A stretch of DNA of 64,000 nucleotides. Source: Hassallia byssoidea VB512170 (GTDB taxonomy: Bacteria; Cyanobacteriota; Cyanobacteriia; Cyanobacteriales; Nostocaceae). How positions within the stretch are numbered: position 1 is the first letter of the stretch; every line of letters starts with the position of its first letter. Under the pieces are notes generated by a model. It searched no databases. It worked only from the letters and a program-made list of their open reading frames with translations, and was not told the origin of the DNA. Made by a program: the position numbers and the translations under genes. This document shows positions 8,028 to 16,207 of the stretch, piece by piece. The DNA lies in assembly GCF_000817785.2 (NCBI RefSeq), contig NZ_JTCM02000012.1, positions 1-64,000 on the forward strand, in the 5' to 3' direction.

Positions 8028-9575
8028 ATGTCAAATTCAGAACTTCATCAAGTCACAGTCCGCCCAATCGATGAGTATAATCAAACATTAGTTTCCAATG
8101 TACATCCAGCAAATTGGGTAAATCCTGAACCTGCCCATTGTTACGACTTAGTAGTAATTGGTGCAGGTACGGCAGGCTTAGTTGTCGCCGCAGGTGCAGC
8201 CGGTTTAGATTTAAATTTGAAAGTCGCATTAATTGAAAAGCATCTCATGGGTGGAGATTGCTTAAATGTTGGTTGCGTACCGTCCAAATGTGTAATTAGG
8301 TCTTCGCGCTTAGTTGGAGAAATGTGGAATGCAGCTGAGTTAGGGATTAATATTCCCAAACATATTGACATTGATTTCCCGGCAGTGATGGCACGGATGC
8401 GACGAGTCAGAGCCGGTATAAGTCATCACGACTCGGCAGAGCGTTTTCAAAAGCTGGGAGTTGATGTCTTCTTGGGTAGCGGTAAATTTGCCAGTAACAA
8501 TACTGTACAAGTTGACGGCAAAATTCTCAAGTTTAAAAAAGCTGTAATTGCAACCGGAGCAAGAGCTGCACGTCTTACAATTAGAGGCATTGAAGAAGCG
8601 GGTTATTTGACTAATGAAACAGTTTTTTCTCTCATCCAACGACCAGAACGTTTAGCGGTGATTGGTGGTGGTCCAATTGGTTGCGAAATGGCGCAGGCTT
8701 TTCGCCGTTTGGGTTGCGAAGTGACACTTTTGCATCAAGGTTCTCACATTTTAAATAAAGAAGATGCTGACGCAGCGAAAATTCTTCAACAAGTTTTCAA
8801 GAAAGAAGGTATTCGCTTAGTTTTAAATTGCCAGTTAGAAGAAGTAACAACCGTTACTGATGGTAAGCGACTTTACTTTTCTTCTAAAGGTCGCCGAGAT
8901 TCTGTGACTGTAGATGAAATTTTAGTCGGTGTAGGACGCGCTCCGAATGTGGAAAAACTAAATTTAGAAGCAGTTGGGGTAGAATACGACCAGCGTCACG
9001 GTGTAAAGGTGAATGATTACCTTCAGACGACGAATCGCCATATTTATGCAGCGGGTGATATCTGCATGAATTGGAAATTCACCCATGCGGCAGATGCGGC
9101 AGCGCGAATTGTCATCAAAAATACGCTATTTTCGCCTTTTGGTTTGGGACGCTCTAAACTAAGTAGTCTGGTGATGCCTTGGGTGACGTATACTAACCCC
9201 GAAATTGCCCATGTCGGGATGTATGAAGAAGAAGCAAAAGAAAAGGGAATTGATGTGGAGACAATTCAAGTTCCTTTGAGTAGTGTAGATCGAGCGATCG
9301 CCGACGGTGAAGAATCTGGTTTTGTGAAAATTCATCACAAAAAAGGCTCGGATGAAATTATTGGTGCGACTATTGTCGCAGCTCACGCAGGTGAAATGAT
9401 TTCCGAAGTAACCACCGCGATCGTCAATAAAATCGGTTTGAGCAAATTAAGCAGCGTGATTCATCCTTATCCAACCCAAGCCGAAGGCATTAAAAAAGCA
9501 GCAGATGCTTATCGTCGCACGCTGCTGACACCGAGAACAAAAGCATTATTAGGATTTTTGACAAAGCTTTCTTGA
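8028..9575 (+). CDS. MerA-like FAD/NAD(P)-dependent disulfide oxidoreductase
   Basis: 515 residues. The N-terminal FAD motif is VIGAGTAGLVVAAGAAG. The redox-active disulfide sits in MGGDCLNVGCVPSK. The NAD(P)H-binding motif is VIGGGPIGCEMAQ, the second FAD motif is YAAGDIC, and the C-terminal dimerisation domain carries HPYPTQAEG with the catalytic-base region. It resembles mercuric reductase and lipoamide dehydrogenase. True MerA has a C-terminal Cys pair and usually an N-terminal HMA domain. Neither is present: the tail ends AFLTKLS. I therefore do not call it MerA. Linkage to two TVP38 proteins is a recurring arrangement and suggests a shared membrane-redox role. Confidence 0.9.
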   Translation: MSNSELHQVTVRPIDEYNQTLVSNVHPANWVNPEPAHCYDLVVIGAGTAGLVVAAGAAGLDLNLKVALIEKHLMGGDCLNVGCVPSKCVIRSSRLVGEMWNAAELGINIPKHIDIDFPAVMARMRRVRAGISHHDSAERFQKLGVDVFLGSGKFASNNTVQVDGKILKFKKAVIATGARAARLTIRGIEEAGYLTNETVFSLIQRPERLAVIGGGPIGCEMAQAFRRLGCEVTLLHQGSHILNKEDADAAKILQQVFKKEGIRLVLNCQLEEVTTVTDGKRLYFSSKGRRDSVTVDEILVGVGRAPNVEKLNLEAVGVEYDQRHGVKVNDYLQTTNRHIYAAGDICMNWKFTHAADAAARIVIKNTLFSPFGLGRSKLSSLVMPWVTYTNPEIAHVGMYEEEAKEKGIDVETIQVPLSSVDRAIADGEESGFVKIHHKKGSDEIIGATIVAAHAGEMISEVTTAIVNKIGLSKLSSVIHPYPTQAEGIKKAADAYRRTLLTPRTKALLGFLTKLS

Positions 9576-9597
9576 GGATGTTTTGTAGGCGATCGCT

Positions 9598-9670
9598 AAC
9601 CCATCAACCATCAACCATCAACCATCAACCATCAACCATCAACCAACAACCAACAACTAACACCCAACAA
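9598..9670. repeat. STRR array of CCATCAA heptads
   Basis: CCATCAACCATCAACC heptads grading into CAACAACC, between two convergent genes. The TAA stop of the SDR on the minus strand lies at the array edge (9674-9676). Confidence 0.85.
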
Positions 9671-9673
9671 CTA

Positions 9674-10414
9674 TTACCACGGTACAACGCCGTTTTCGTC
9701 AAAAAACCCGCCTGTTGGACCGTCAGAAGGTAATGTTGCCAAGCGCACTGGAGCGGTTGCACCCTGCTGTACAGTCCGCGTACCGTTGTGAGCATTGAGT
9801 TCAGTCGCGACGTAACCGGGATCGGCAGAATTAACCTTGATTGACGTATCTTTGAGTTCGTGCGCGAATTGAATTGTCATCGCGTTGAGTGCTGTTTTCG
9901 ACGAGTTATAAGCCAGCAGTTTCATTTGCGCGTATTCATAATTGGGGTCAGTATTCTGTGTCAGCGATCCCAGACCGCTAGACATATTTACAATCCGCCC
10001 AGCATCAGACTTTTGCAGCAAAGGCAACATCGCCTTGATGACAGCGAAAACGCCAAAGAAGTTAGTGTCGTAGGTGCGACGCAAAACTTCGATGTCAAGT
10101 TGGCTAGGTGGTACTCTGTCAACAGCAATTCCTGCATTGTTGACCAGAATATCAAGCTTACCAAACTCACTTTCGATATGTTTTGCCGCAGCCTCAATAC
10201 TGCCTTGATTTGTCACATCAAGCTGCACGGCATGTGCATCAATATTATGTTCAGCATGTAACTTTTCGGCAGCTTCTTGCCCTCGCTTTTCATCTCGTGC
10301 GCCAATCAACACTGTAATTCCTTGCACGCCTAATTGACGGGCAATTTCTAGCCCGATGCCTTTGTTTGCCCCGGTAATGAGTGCAACTTTATTTTCGACT
10401 GATTGTGATGTCAT
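9674..10414 (-). CDS. Short-chain dehydrogenase/reductase (SDR)
   Basis: 246 residues, classical SDR length. It has the cofactor motif TGANKGIG at residues 14-21, the structural NNAG (LVNNAGIAV), and a catalytic region with MSSGLGS followed by YNSSKTALNAM (YxxxK). C-terminal PGYVATELNAHNGTRTVQQGATAPVRLA is typical of carbonyl-reductase-like SDRs. The substrate is unknown. ATG 10414 has GGAG seven bases upstream. Monocistronic and convergent with the MerA-like gene. Confidence 0.9.
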   Translation of the reverse strand: MTSQSVENKVALITGANKGIGLEIARQLGVQGITVLIGARDEKRGQEAAEKLHAEHNIDAHAVQLDVTNQGSIEAAAKHIESEFGKLDILVNNAGIAVDRVPPSQLDIEVLRRTYDTNFFGVFAVIKAMLPLLQKSDAGRIVNMSSGLGSLTQNTDPNYEYAQMKLLAYNSSKTALNAMTIQFAHELKDTSIKVNSADPGYVATELNAHNGTRTVQQGATAPVRLATLPSDGPTGGFFDENGVVPW

Positions 10415-10623
10415 GAGTTACTCCAAAAGTGAAATGTAGCTTGTCTGTCTTTCTTGCTGAGTTAAATGATATGAGAATATAAGAACGCGATCGCCGTTTT
10501 CTAATGAGAGGAAAGCCAAAGATAGATTATGCTTGATTTTTGTTCTACAATCCATAGCTTACAAGTTACAGTGCGCTCAAAGTCAAGCCTAAATTACACT
10601 TTTAGATATGCGAAGAGGAGAAA

Positions 10624-10785
10624 ATGCATATTGACAGACTCGACCATCTAGTAATGACTGTTGCAAACATTGAAAAAACAAGGAAGAGGGGGAAAGGGGA
10701 AAGGGGAAAGGGTAAAGAAAATGCAGGAGGGGAAAAATCTCTGGTTAGATATGTGATAAAAATCAATCCAAAGAGTAAAAAATAG
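10624..10785 (+). pseudogene. Truncated VOC/glyoxalase-family gene, invaded by a purine-rich repeat
   Basis: A good ribosome site (AGAGGAG) precedes ATG 10624, which reads MHIDRLDHLVMTVANIEKT. That is the hallmark first strand of VOC/glyoxalase-fold proteins (DHLV.TV.dI). After residue 19 the frame runs straight into GGGGAAAGG repeats (10681-10735) and ends at TAG 10783. The rest of the ~130-residue fold, including the other metal ligands, is gone. This looks like a gene whose body was replaced by STRR-type DNA. It could still make a 53-residue peptide. Confidence 0.6.
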
Positions 10786-10864
10786 CAGGTTTTACGTTCG
10801 ATGTTCCCACTTTCCCTTAAACTAAGGGCAGTAACCTTGTTCAAACTGGCTTTGGTGGTGAACT

Positions 10865-12262
10865 GTGACAGAAGCCAATGATTCAATCTCTATCCAGAAT
10901 GTCTCGCGCCGGGAATTAAGCGATTTAGTGCGAACTCAGTTGCAAATGCTGCTGGAAGCCGGAGATTTGCAAGCCGCAAAAGCGATTCTCGTACCTGTGC
11001 AACCTGCGGATATTGCTGATGCGATTGAAGGTTTGCCAGAAAAAATGCACGCTTTGGCTTTTCGCTTACTTTCCAAGGATGAGGCAATTGAGGTTTATGA
11101 ACATCTCGACTACAGCATTCAAGAACTGTTAATCGAAGAACTCAGAAGCCAGGAGATTCGCGACATTGTTGATAAAATGTCACCAGATGACCGAGCAAGG
11201 TTATTTGATGAATTACCCGCAAAAGTCGTCAATCGTCTGCTAGAACAACTTAGTCCAAGCGAACGGGAATTTACTTCTCAGTTGTTGGGTTATGAAAGCG
11301 GTACTGCTGGGCGAATTATGACCCCAGAGTTAATTTCGCTGAAAGAAAATTTTACCATCGCTCAAGCTTTAGAGAGAATTCGCCGCCTAGCTAATGCTAG
11401 TGAGATGATTTATTACCTCTACATCACTAATGAGGCTAGACGTTTAACTGGGATGTTGTCGCTGCGCGATTTGGTGACATCTCAGCCAGAACAAAAAGTT
11501 AGCGACATGATGACCCGCGATGTAGTGTATGTTTATACGGATACAGACCAAGAAGAAGTAGCAAGATTGATCCAAAGATATGACTTTCTTGCCGTGCCTG
11601 TGGTAGATCGAGAACAGCGTTTAGTGGGAATTGTCACTGTAGATGATGTAATTGACATCCTGCAAGAGGAAACCACTGAGGATATCTACGCTTTAGGTGG
11701 TGGTGTGCAGTCCGGAGGCGACAATTATTTTCAGACAGGTTTGCTGACAGTTGCCCGCAAGCGAGTAGTTTGGTTGTTAGTATTACTTGTAACTAATACG
11801 ATTACGGGAACAATTATTAAATCCCAAGAAGATATTTTAAGTCAAGTGGTGGTACTGACGGCGTTTATCCCTTTACTGACAGGCACTGGCGGGAATGTCG
11901 GCGCTCAATCTTCAACAGTAGTAATTCGCGGGATGAATACCGAAGAAATACGGAGTATGGGTTCGTTGCAGGTGATTGGTAGAGAAGCGATCGCCGGCGC
12001 TTTGTTAGGAACGATGTTAGGTGCGATCGCCACAGTGTGGGCATACTTTCTGCAAAATAATTTATCAGTAGCGATCGCTGTCGGCACCAGTCTGGTAGCC
12101 ATTTCTATTTTAGCTTCTATCTCCGGTTCAGCACTGCCGTTTCTATTCCGCTTACTTCGCTTAGATCCAGCATTAATGTCAGCACCATTTATTACTACCG
12201 CAGTCGATGTAGCTGGTGTTTTAATTTACTTCAATTTGGCAAGAATAATTTTAAGGATATAG
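10865..12262 (+). CDS. mgtE: MgtE-family magnesium channel/transporter
   Basis: 465 residues. The N-terminal superhelical MgtE_N domain (about 15-130; LPEKMHALAFRLL, MSPDDRARLFDELP) is followed by two CBS domains (about 135-260; GRIMTPELISL and DMMTRDVVYV). A plug helix follows, then a five-helix membrane domain with the signature LLTGTGGNVGAQSSTVVIRGM containing the pore Asn/Gly residues, and a C-terminal half with PFITTAVDVAGVLIYF. The family forms a Mg2+-gated dimeric channel, the CBS/N domains sensing cytosolic Mg2+. GTG start. No Mg-riboswitch (M-box) was recognised upstream. Confidence 0.95.
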   Translation: MTEANDSISIQNVSRRELSDLVRTQLQMLLEAGDLQAAKAILVPVQPADIADAIEGLPEKMHALAFRLLSKDEAIEVYEHLDYSIQELLIEELRSQEIRDIVDKMSPDDRARLFDELPAKVVNRLLEQLSPSEREFTSQLLGYESGTAGRIMTPELISLKENFTIAQALERIRRLANASEMIYYLYITNEARRLTGMLSLRDLVTSQPEQKVSDMMTRDVVYVYTDTDQEEVARLIQRYDFLAVPVVDREQRLVGIVTVDDVIDILQEETTEDIYALGGGVQSGGDNYFQTGLLTVARKRVVWLLVLLVTNTITGTIIKSQEDILSQVVVLTAFIPLLTGTGGNVGAQSSTVVIRGMNTEEIRSMGSLQVIGREAIAGALLGTMLGAIATVWAYFLQNNLSVAIAVGTSLVAISILASISGSALPFLFRLLRLDPALMSAPFITTAVDVAGVLIYFNLARIILRI

Positions 12263-12265
12263 TTC

Positions 12266-12379
12266 GTGGATAGTTGTTGGTTGGAGCGTGGATAGTTGTT
12301 AAGAGTTAGTGGTTAGTTGGAGCGTTGTTAAGATTTACCACTATCCACTATCCACTATCCCCTATCCACTATCCACTAA
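12266..12379. repeat. STRR array, GTGGATAGTTG to CCACTATC strand switch
   Basis: G-rich heptads (TGGATAGTTGTTGG...) at 12266-12330, then CCACTATCCACTATCC at 12339-12378. It separates mgtE from the convergent small gene and reaches that gene's stop codon. Confidence 0.85.
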
Positions 12380-12637
12380 TTAAAGTTCTGATGCCGTATC
12401 TGGCGCAACCACTTCGCCGGTACCAATTTGTAATATCATGTCTTGGTCGGTAATCAGTTCATTGAGTTCTTTGACTTGCAAATTCATTTCCTCACAAGCT
12501 TGCCGTAATTCACGCGCAAAGGTGTTGAGGTCGTCACCATAACCACATTGAAAAGCAGCGGTTTCAATTCCCTGTTTGGCATTCGCTCTAGCACAATCCA
12601 CTAGCTCTGTGCCTTGCAATCGTGTTGGGGATGCCAT
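12380..12637 (-). CDS. Small conserved-hypothetical-type protein (85 aa)
   Basis: 85 residues from ATG 12637 (MASPTRLQGTELVDCARANA...). The open frame continues to 12826, but the extra N-terminus is AT-rich spacer and then STRR, so the internal ATG is preferred even without a clear Shine-Dalgarno. It contains three Cys (residues ~15, 30 and 48) and an acidic amphipathic C-terminal half (EEMNLQVKELNELITDQDMILQ). The sequence has normal coding character but no recognised domain. Function unknown. Confidence 0.6.
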   Translation of the reverse strand: MASPTRLQGTELVDCARANAKQGIETAAFQCGYGDDLNTFARELRQACEEMNLQVKELNELITDQDMILQIGTGEVVAPDTASEL

Positions 12638-12718
12638 AGCCGTAATTTTTATGTATAAAGTGTTCTTTACGACATTATCAACTATAAAGCAATTTTTCAT
12701 CCCTCTAATGGTTGACTC

Positions 12719-12838
12719 AATAATTGGTAATAGGGAATTGATAATTGGTAATTGGTAATTGAGGATTGGTAATAGGAATAAGAAAAGTACTTCCCCATTA
12801 CCCATTCCCCATTCCCCATTCCCCATTCCCCATTACCC
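12719..12838. repeat. STRR array with strand switch, overlapping a stop codon
   Basis: TTGGTAAT-type heptads (12722-12770), core AAGAAAAGTACTTCCCC, then CCCATTCC heptads (12795-12838). The last heptad contains the TAA stop of the SDR gene that begins at 12833 (minus strand). Confidence 0.88.
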
Positions 12839-13687
12839 GTTAACTACCGATCCACCATTGGGATGCAACACTTGTCCAGAGAAGTAAGAACTGTCATCGG
12901 ATGCTAAAAATACAAAGCTGGGTGCAACTTCTTCGGGTTGTCCGGGTCTTTCCATTGGTACTTGTTTGCCAAATGTTTCAACTTTATCTTCTGGGAAAGT
13001 TGAGGGAATTAAAGGTGTCCAAATCGGACCTGGTGCAACAGCGTTGACGCGAATTTTCTTTTCTACTAAACTTTGTGACAAAGAACGAGTAAAGGCAACG
13101 ATCGCACCTTTGGTGGAAGAATAATCAAGTAGTTGCGGATTGCCTTTATAAGCGGTTACTGATGTAGTATTAACAATGGCGCTGCCTTCGTGCAAGTGCT
13201 TCATCGCCGCTTTGGTCATGAAAAACATTGAGAAAATATTAGTACGGAAGGTGCGCTCTAGCTGCGATGCGCTGATATCTTCTATACTTTCTTGCGGATG
13301 CTGTTCGGCAGCGTTGTTGACGAGAATATCAAGTTTGCCAAGTTCATCTACAGTTTGTTGTACAGCTTGCTGACAAAAGCTTTCGTCACCAATATCACCA
13401 GCGATCGCTACTGCACGACGTCCATGTTTTTCGACTAAATTCTTGGTTTCTTTAGCGTCGTCGTGTTCATTCAAGTAAACTATCGCCACATCTGCACCTT
13501 CTTTAGCATAGGCGATCGCTACAGCACGACCAATTCCACTATCGCCACCAGTAATCAAAGCAACTTTATCTTTTAATTTACCACTTCCCTGATAACTTGA
13601 ATCATCTGCCTTCGGTTTCGGCGTCATTTCTGATTCTTTACCTGGTGGTTTCTGTTGCTGTGGTGGTTGTAACGATTCTTCTGGCAT
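12833..13687 (-). CDS. SDR oxidoreductase of the general-stress (YhdF/YdaD) type
   Basis: 284 residues from ATG 13687, with GGGAGA upstream. The open frame reaching 13834 only reads through STRR DNA. A Pro/Gln/Lys-rich N-terminal extension (residues 1-38) precedes the SDR core: LITGGDSGIGRAVAIAYAKEGA, LDILVNNAAEQ, then NTTSVTAYKG and YSSTKGAIVAF (YxxxK), then the C-terminal SGQVLHPNGGSVVNG. The extension plus the HPNGG ending is typical of the Gram-positive general-stress SDRs and their cyanobacterial relatives. Substrate unknown. The stop codon TAA (12833-12835) lies inside an STRR heptad. Confidence 0.9.
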   Translation of the reverse strand: MPEESLQPPQQQKPPGKESEMTPKPKADDSSYQGSGKLKDKVALITGGDSGIGRAVAIAYAKEGADVAIVYLNEHDDAKETKNLVEKHGRRAVAIAGDIGDESFCQQAVQQTVDELGKLDILVNNAAEQHPQESIEDISASQLERTFRTNIFSMFFMTKAAMKHLHEGSAIVNTTSVTAYKGNPQLLDYSSTKGAIVAFTRSLSQSLVEKKIRVNAVAPGPIWTPLIPSTFPEDKVETFGKQVPMERPGQPEEVAPSFVFLASDDSSYFSGQVLHPNGGSVVNG

Positions 13688-13717
13688 AAAATTCTCCCTG
13701 AATATTAACTCGTGATT

Positions 13718-13870
13718 TGGTAATGGGAAATAGGTAATGGGTAATGGGGAGACAAGCAGACAAGCAGACAAGGGGAAAGGGGAGAAGCCCAATCCCCAAT
13801 GCCCAATCCCCAATGCCCAATCCCCAATTACCAATTAGCCATTACCTATTCCCAATTTTCAATTCCCAAA
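13718..13870. repeat. STRR array with strand switch
   Basis: GGTAATGGG heptads (13722-13752), AGACAAGC repeats (13752-13775), then CCCAATC/CCCAATG heptads to 13870. It lies upstream of the stress-type SDR. The stretch 13871-14220 shows no gene, hairpin or repeat that I can support. Confidence 0.85.
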
Positions 13871-14222
13871 AACAAACCCTGGATCGAAAATTCAACCCAA
13901 GGTTAATTTTTTCCTTTGGCTTAGGCATTGCTACCCCGTATAGCCAAGCGTACTAATTGCGCGGCTTACATTATTTCTCCCCACACTCACACGCTATTTA
14001 TCTAACAAAGGATACAACTTAACAACTTTCACTTGATGAAGGATTTCTCCTGCTCACCTGCCCTTAAGTTATCTATTGTCTAGTGGAAATTTATCAATCT
14101 TTGGATGTAAACAAACTTAATTTCTATCAGTCTAAAGACGTATTGTAAATTAATTAAAAGTAAGGAATTAGCAACTAACACAGAAATCTAATTTAATTTA
14201 TTAAACAAGCCAATTCTTTCCT

Positions 14223-14297
14223 CCTATTACCCATTCCCCATTCCCCATTCCCTATTCCCCATTCCCCATTCCCCATTCCCCATTCCCCATTCCCCAC
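14223..14297. repeat. STRR array of CCCCATT heptads
   Basis: About nine CCCCATT heptads, C-rich only, ending about 55 bp before the start of the ATPase gene. Confidence 0.9.
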
Positions 14298-14352
14298 TGT
14301 AAATCTGCTACGATACACCAAATAAGTCTATTGACTAAGGTAGCCTGTAAAA

Positions 14353-15715
14353 ATGGATTTACTAGCTGATATATACAATTCTTTTAATCCCTTTGAGACT
14401 GCATCAAAAGAAGCATATGTCGATTGTCGAGAGGTGCGTGGTAATTGGGAAGTATATCAAGAGTTGGGCAAGAAAGTTGTACTTTCAAACCACGCTACCT
14501 GTCAGCTATGTTCCGGGCATCGGGGTACGGGTAAATCCACCGAGTTGTTGCGTTTGAAAGAAAACTTAGAAGGCAGGGGATATTTTGTTGTTTATTTTGC
14601 GGTAGACGATCAAGATATTGAACCGGAAGATGTGGAATATGCTGATATATTAATGGCTTGTACTCGGCATTTGGTGGAAGCAGTCAAAATAGAACAGCAT
14701 AATCCACTGCTGGAATGGATGGAGTCACGCTGGGAATCGTTCAAAGACTTGATGCTGATGGAAGTATCTTTTGAGAAGCTGAACTTAGAACAGCAGATTT
14801 CTCAATTTTCCAAAATTACCGCAACAATCAAAGCTGTCCCGGATATGCGATCGCGTAATAAGGCAAAAGATTAATGCTAATACACCTTCGTTGGTTAAAG
14901 CGCTGAATGACTTTATTTTACAAGCTCAAAAATCTTTACCGAAAAGTAAAAATAACGGGTTAGTTATAATTGTTGATAATCTCGATCGCATTGTGGAGAT
15001 TAAGGAAGAAGGAAGACCCAGCAATTATGAAGAAATCTACCTAAATCGTAGTGAAATGTTACGGGGTTTGAAGTGCCATGTTCTCTACACAGTGCCCATC
15101 GATGTTGTATATTCAGATTTGGCGACTAATTTTGACACTAGTTACCACAATATTGAAGTAGTGCCGATGATGATGGTACGAAATCCTAATGGTGATGCTA
15201 ACGAAACTGGGCTGAAGAAACTGCGAGAATTGATTTGTCAGCGAGTTAGATTAATTGAGCCAAAACTGGAAAGAACATTAGAGGGCAAAGTCAAAGGTTT
15301 AGATTTACCAGCTGTGTTTGATAGTCCAGAAACACTCAAACAACTCTGCTTGATGAGTGGTGGACATATGCGGGATTTGATGAAGTTGATTCAAAGTGCG
15401 ATCAAGCAAGTCGATCAACTACCGATTACATCCAAAGCTGTAAAATTAGCGATTGAGAAAGCGCGTGAAACTTACCGCAAAGGTGTTCAAGAACATCATT
15501 GGGATATTTTAGCTCAAGCTAATAGCTGTAAAGATAAGAAAGACGACAAGGAACATTTACGTTTGCTCAGAAATCGCTCGCTGCTAGAATATCGCTATTA
15601 TGATGAAAACGATTCCCTCCAGATTTGGTGCGATGTTCACCCATTGATTGAGGGAACTCCCAAGTTTAAAGATGCACTTAGCAAAATTCCATCTGTAAGC
15701 GGAAACCCTCTCTAA
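14353..15715 (+). pseudogene. P-loop ATPase gene broken by a one-base insertion
   Basis: The 5' part (14353-14874, 173 codons) encodes a Walker A motif, GHRGTGKSTELLRL. The 3' part (frame entered by 14858, to 15715) encodes Walker B, GLVIIVDNLDRI, and an AAA-type lid (LMSGGHMRDLMKLIQ). The two join perfectly if one A is removed at about 14857: the codons then read RSRIRQKINANTPSLVKALN, without a stop. The intact protein would be ~453 residues. It resembles cyanobacterial AAA/STAND-like ATPases of unknown role that stand next to TPR proteins, as here (16208-17899). The break is either a real recent inactivation or a sequencing error. If translated as it stands, Walker A and B would be on separate polypeptides. 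Confidence 0.85.
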
Positions 15716-15901
15716 ATCTCTCCCCCACACAGAGAGAGACTTTGATTGTTTCTCTCTTTTCCTTGTAGTAGGGTGTGTTATTGCTGAGGGTACGGCACCA
15801 TCCTAGATTTTAGGTGCTGACTGACCCCTTATTTTCTCACAAAACCCTCCTACAGAGGTTTCGGCGGAACGTCTATACAATATTAATTACACAATGTCAT
15901 T

Positions 15902-16153
15902 GTGACAATGCCATTGCATCGGGTGACAATGCCATTGCATCGGGTGACAATGCCATTGCATCGAGTGACAATGGCATTGCATCGAGTGACAATGGCATTG
16001 CATCGGGTGACAATGGCATTGCATCGGGTGACAATGGCATTGCATCGGGTGACAATGGCATTGCATCGGGTGACAATGCCATTGCATCGGGTGACAATGC
16101 CATTGCATCGGGTGACAATGCCATTGCATCGGGTGACAATGCCATTGCATCGG
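15902..16153. repeat. 21-bp tandem minisatellite, twelve units
   Basis: Twelve units (15902, 15923 ... 16133) of GTGACAATGCCATTGCATCG plus one base. Each contains CAATG-C/G-CATTG, an inverted repeat with a one-base centre. The centre is C in units 1-3, G in units 4-8 and C again in units 9-12, which is what inversion of the core would give. Four frames are open through the array. It lies between the broken ATPase and the TPR gene and is in frame with the latter. Confidence 0.95.
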
Positions 16154-16154
16154 G

Positions 16155-16183
16155 GTAGAGACGCGATAAATCGCCGTCTCTAC
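16155..16183. repeat. GTAGAGACG-family hairpin
   Basis: GTAGAGACGCGAT...TCGCCGTCTCTAC, imperfect 13-bp arms, directly after the 21-bp array. Same family as 2720, 25321, 25443, 28427, 32463, 32871 and 37455. Confidence 0.7.
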
Positions 16184-16207
16184 AAGTTTGACTGTATTCT
16201 GGATGAT

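Noticed and set aside
8028-9575. Mercuric reductase MerA
   Set aside because: The C-terminal vicinal Cys pair needed for Hg(II) and the HMA domain are absent, and no mer genes are nearby.
15902-16153. CRISPR array
   Set aside because: Units are contiguous with no spacers, and no cas gene is in the window.
15902-16207. N-terminal extension of the TPR protein through the 21-bp array (665 residues)
   Set aside because: The extension is pure MPLHRVT repeat followed by hairpin DNA; the protein-like sequence begins at Met 16208. Kept only as a possibility in the findings.
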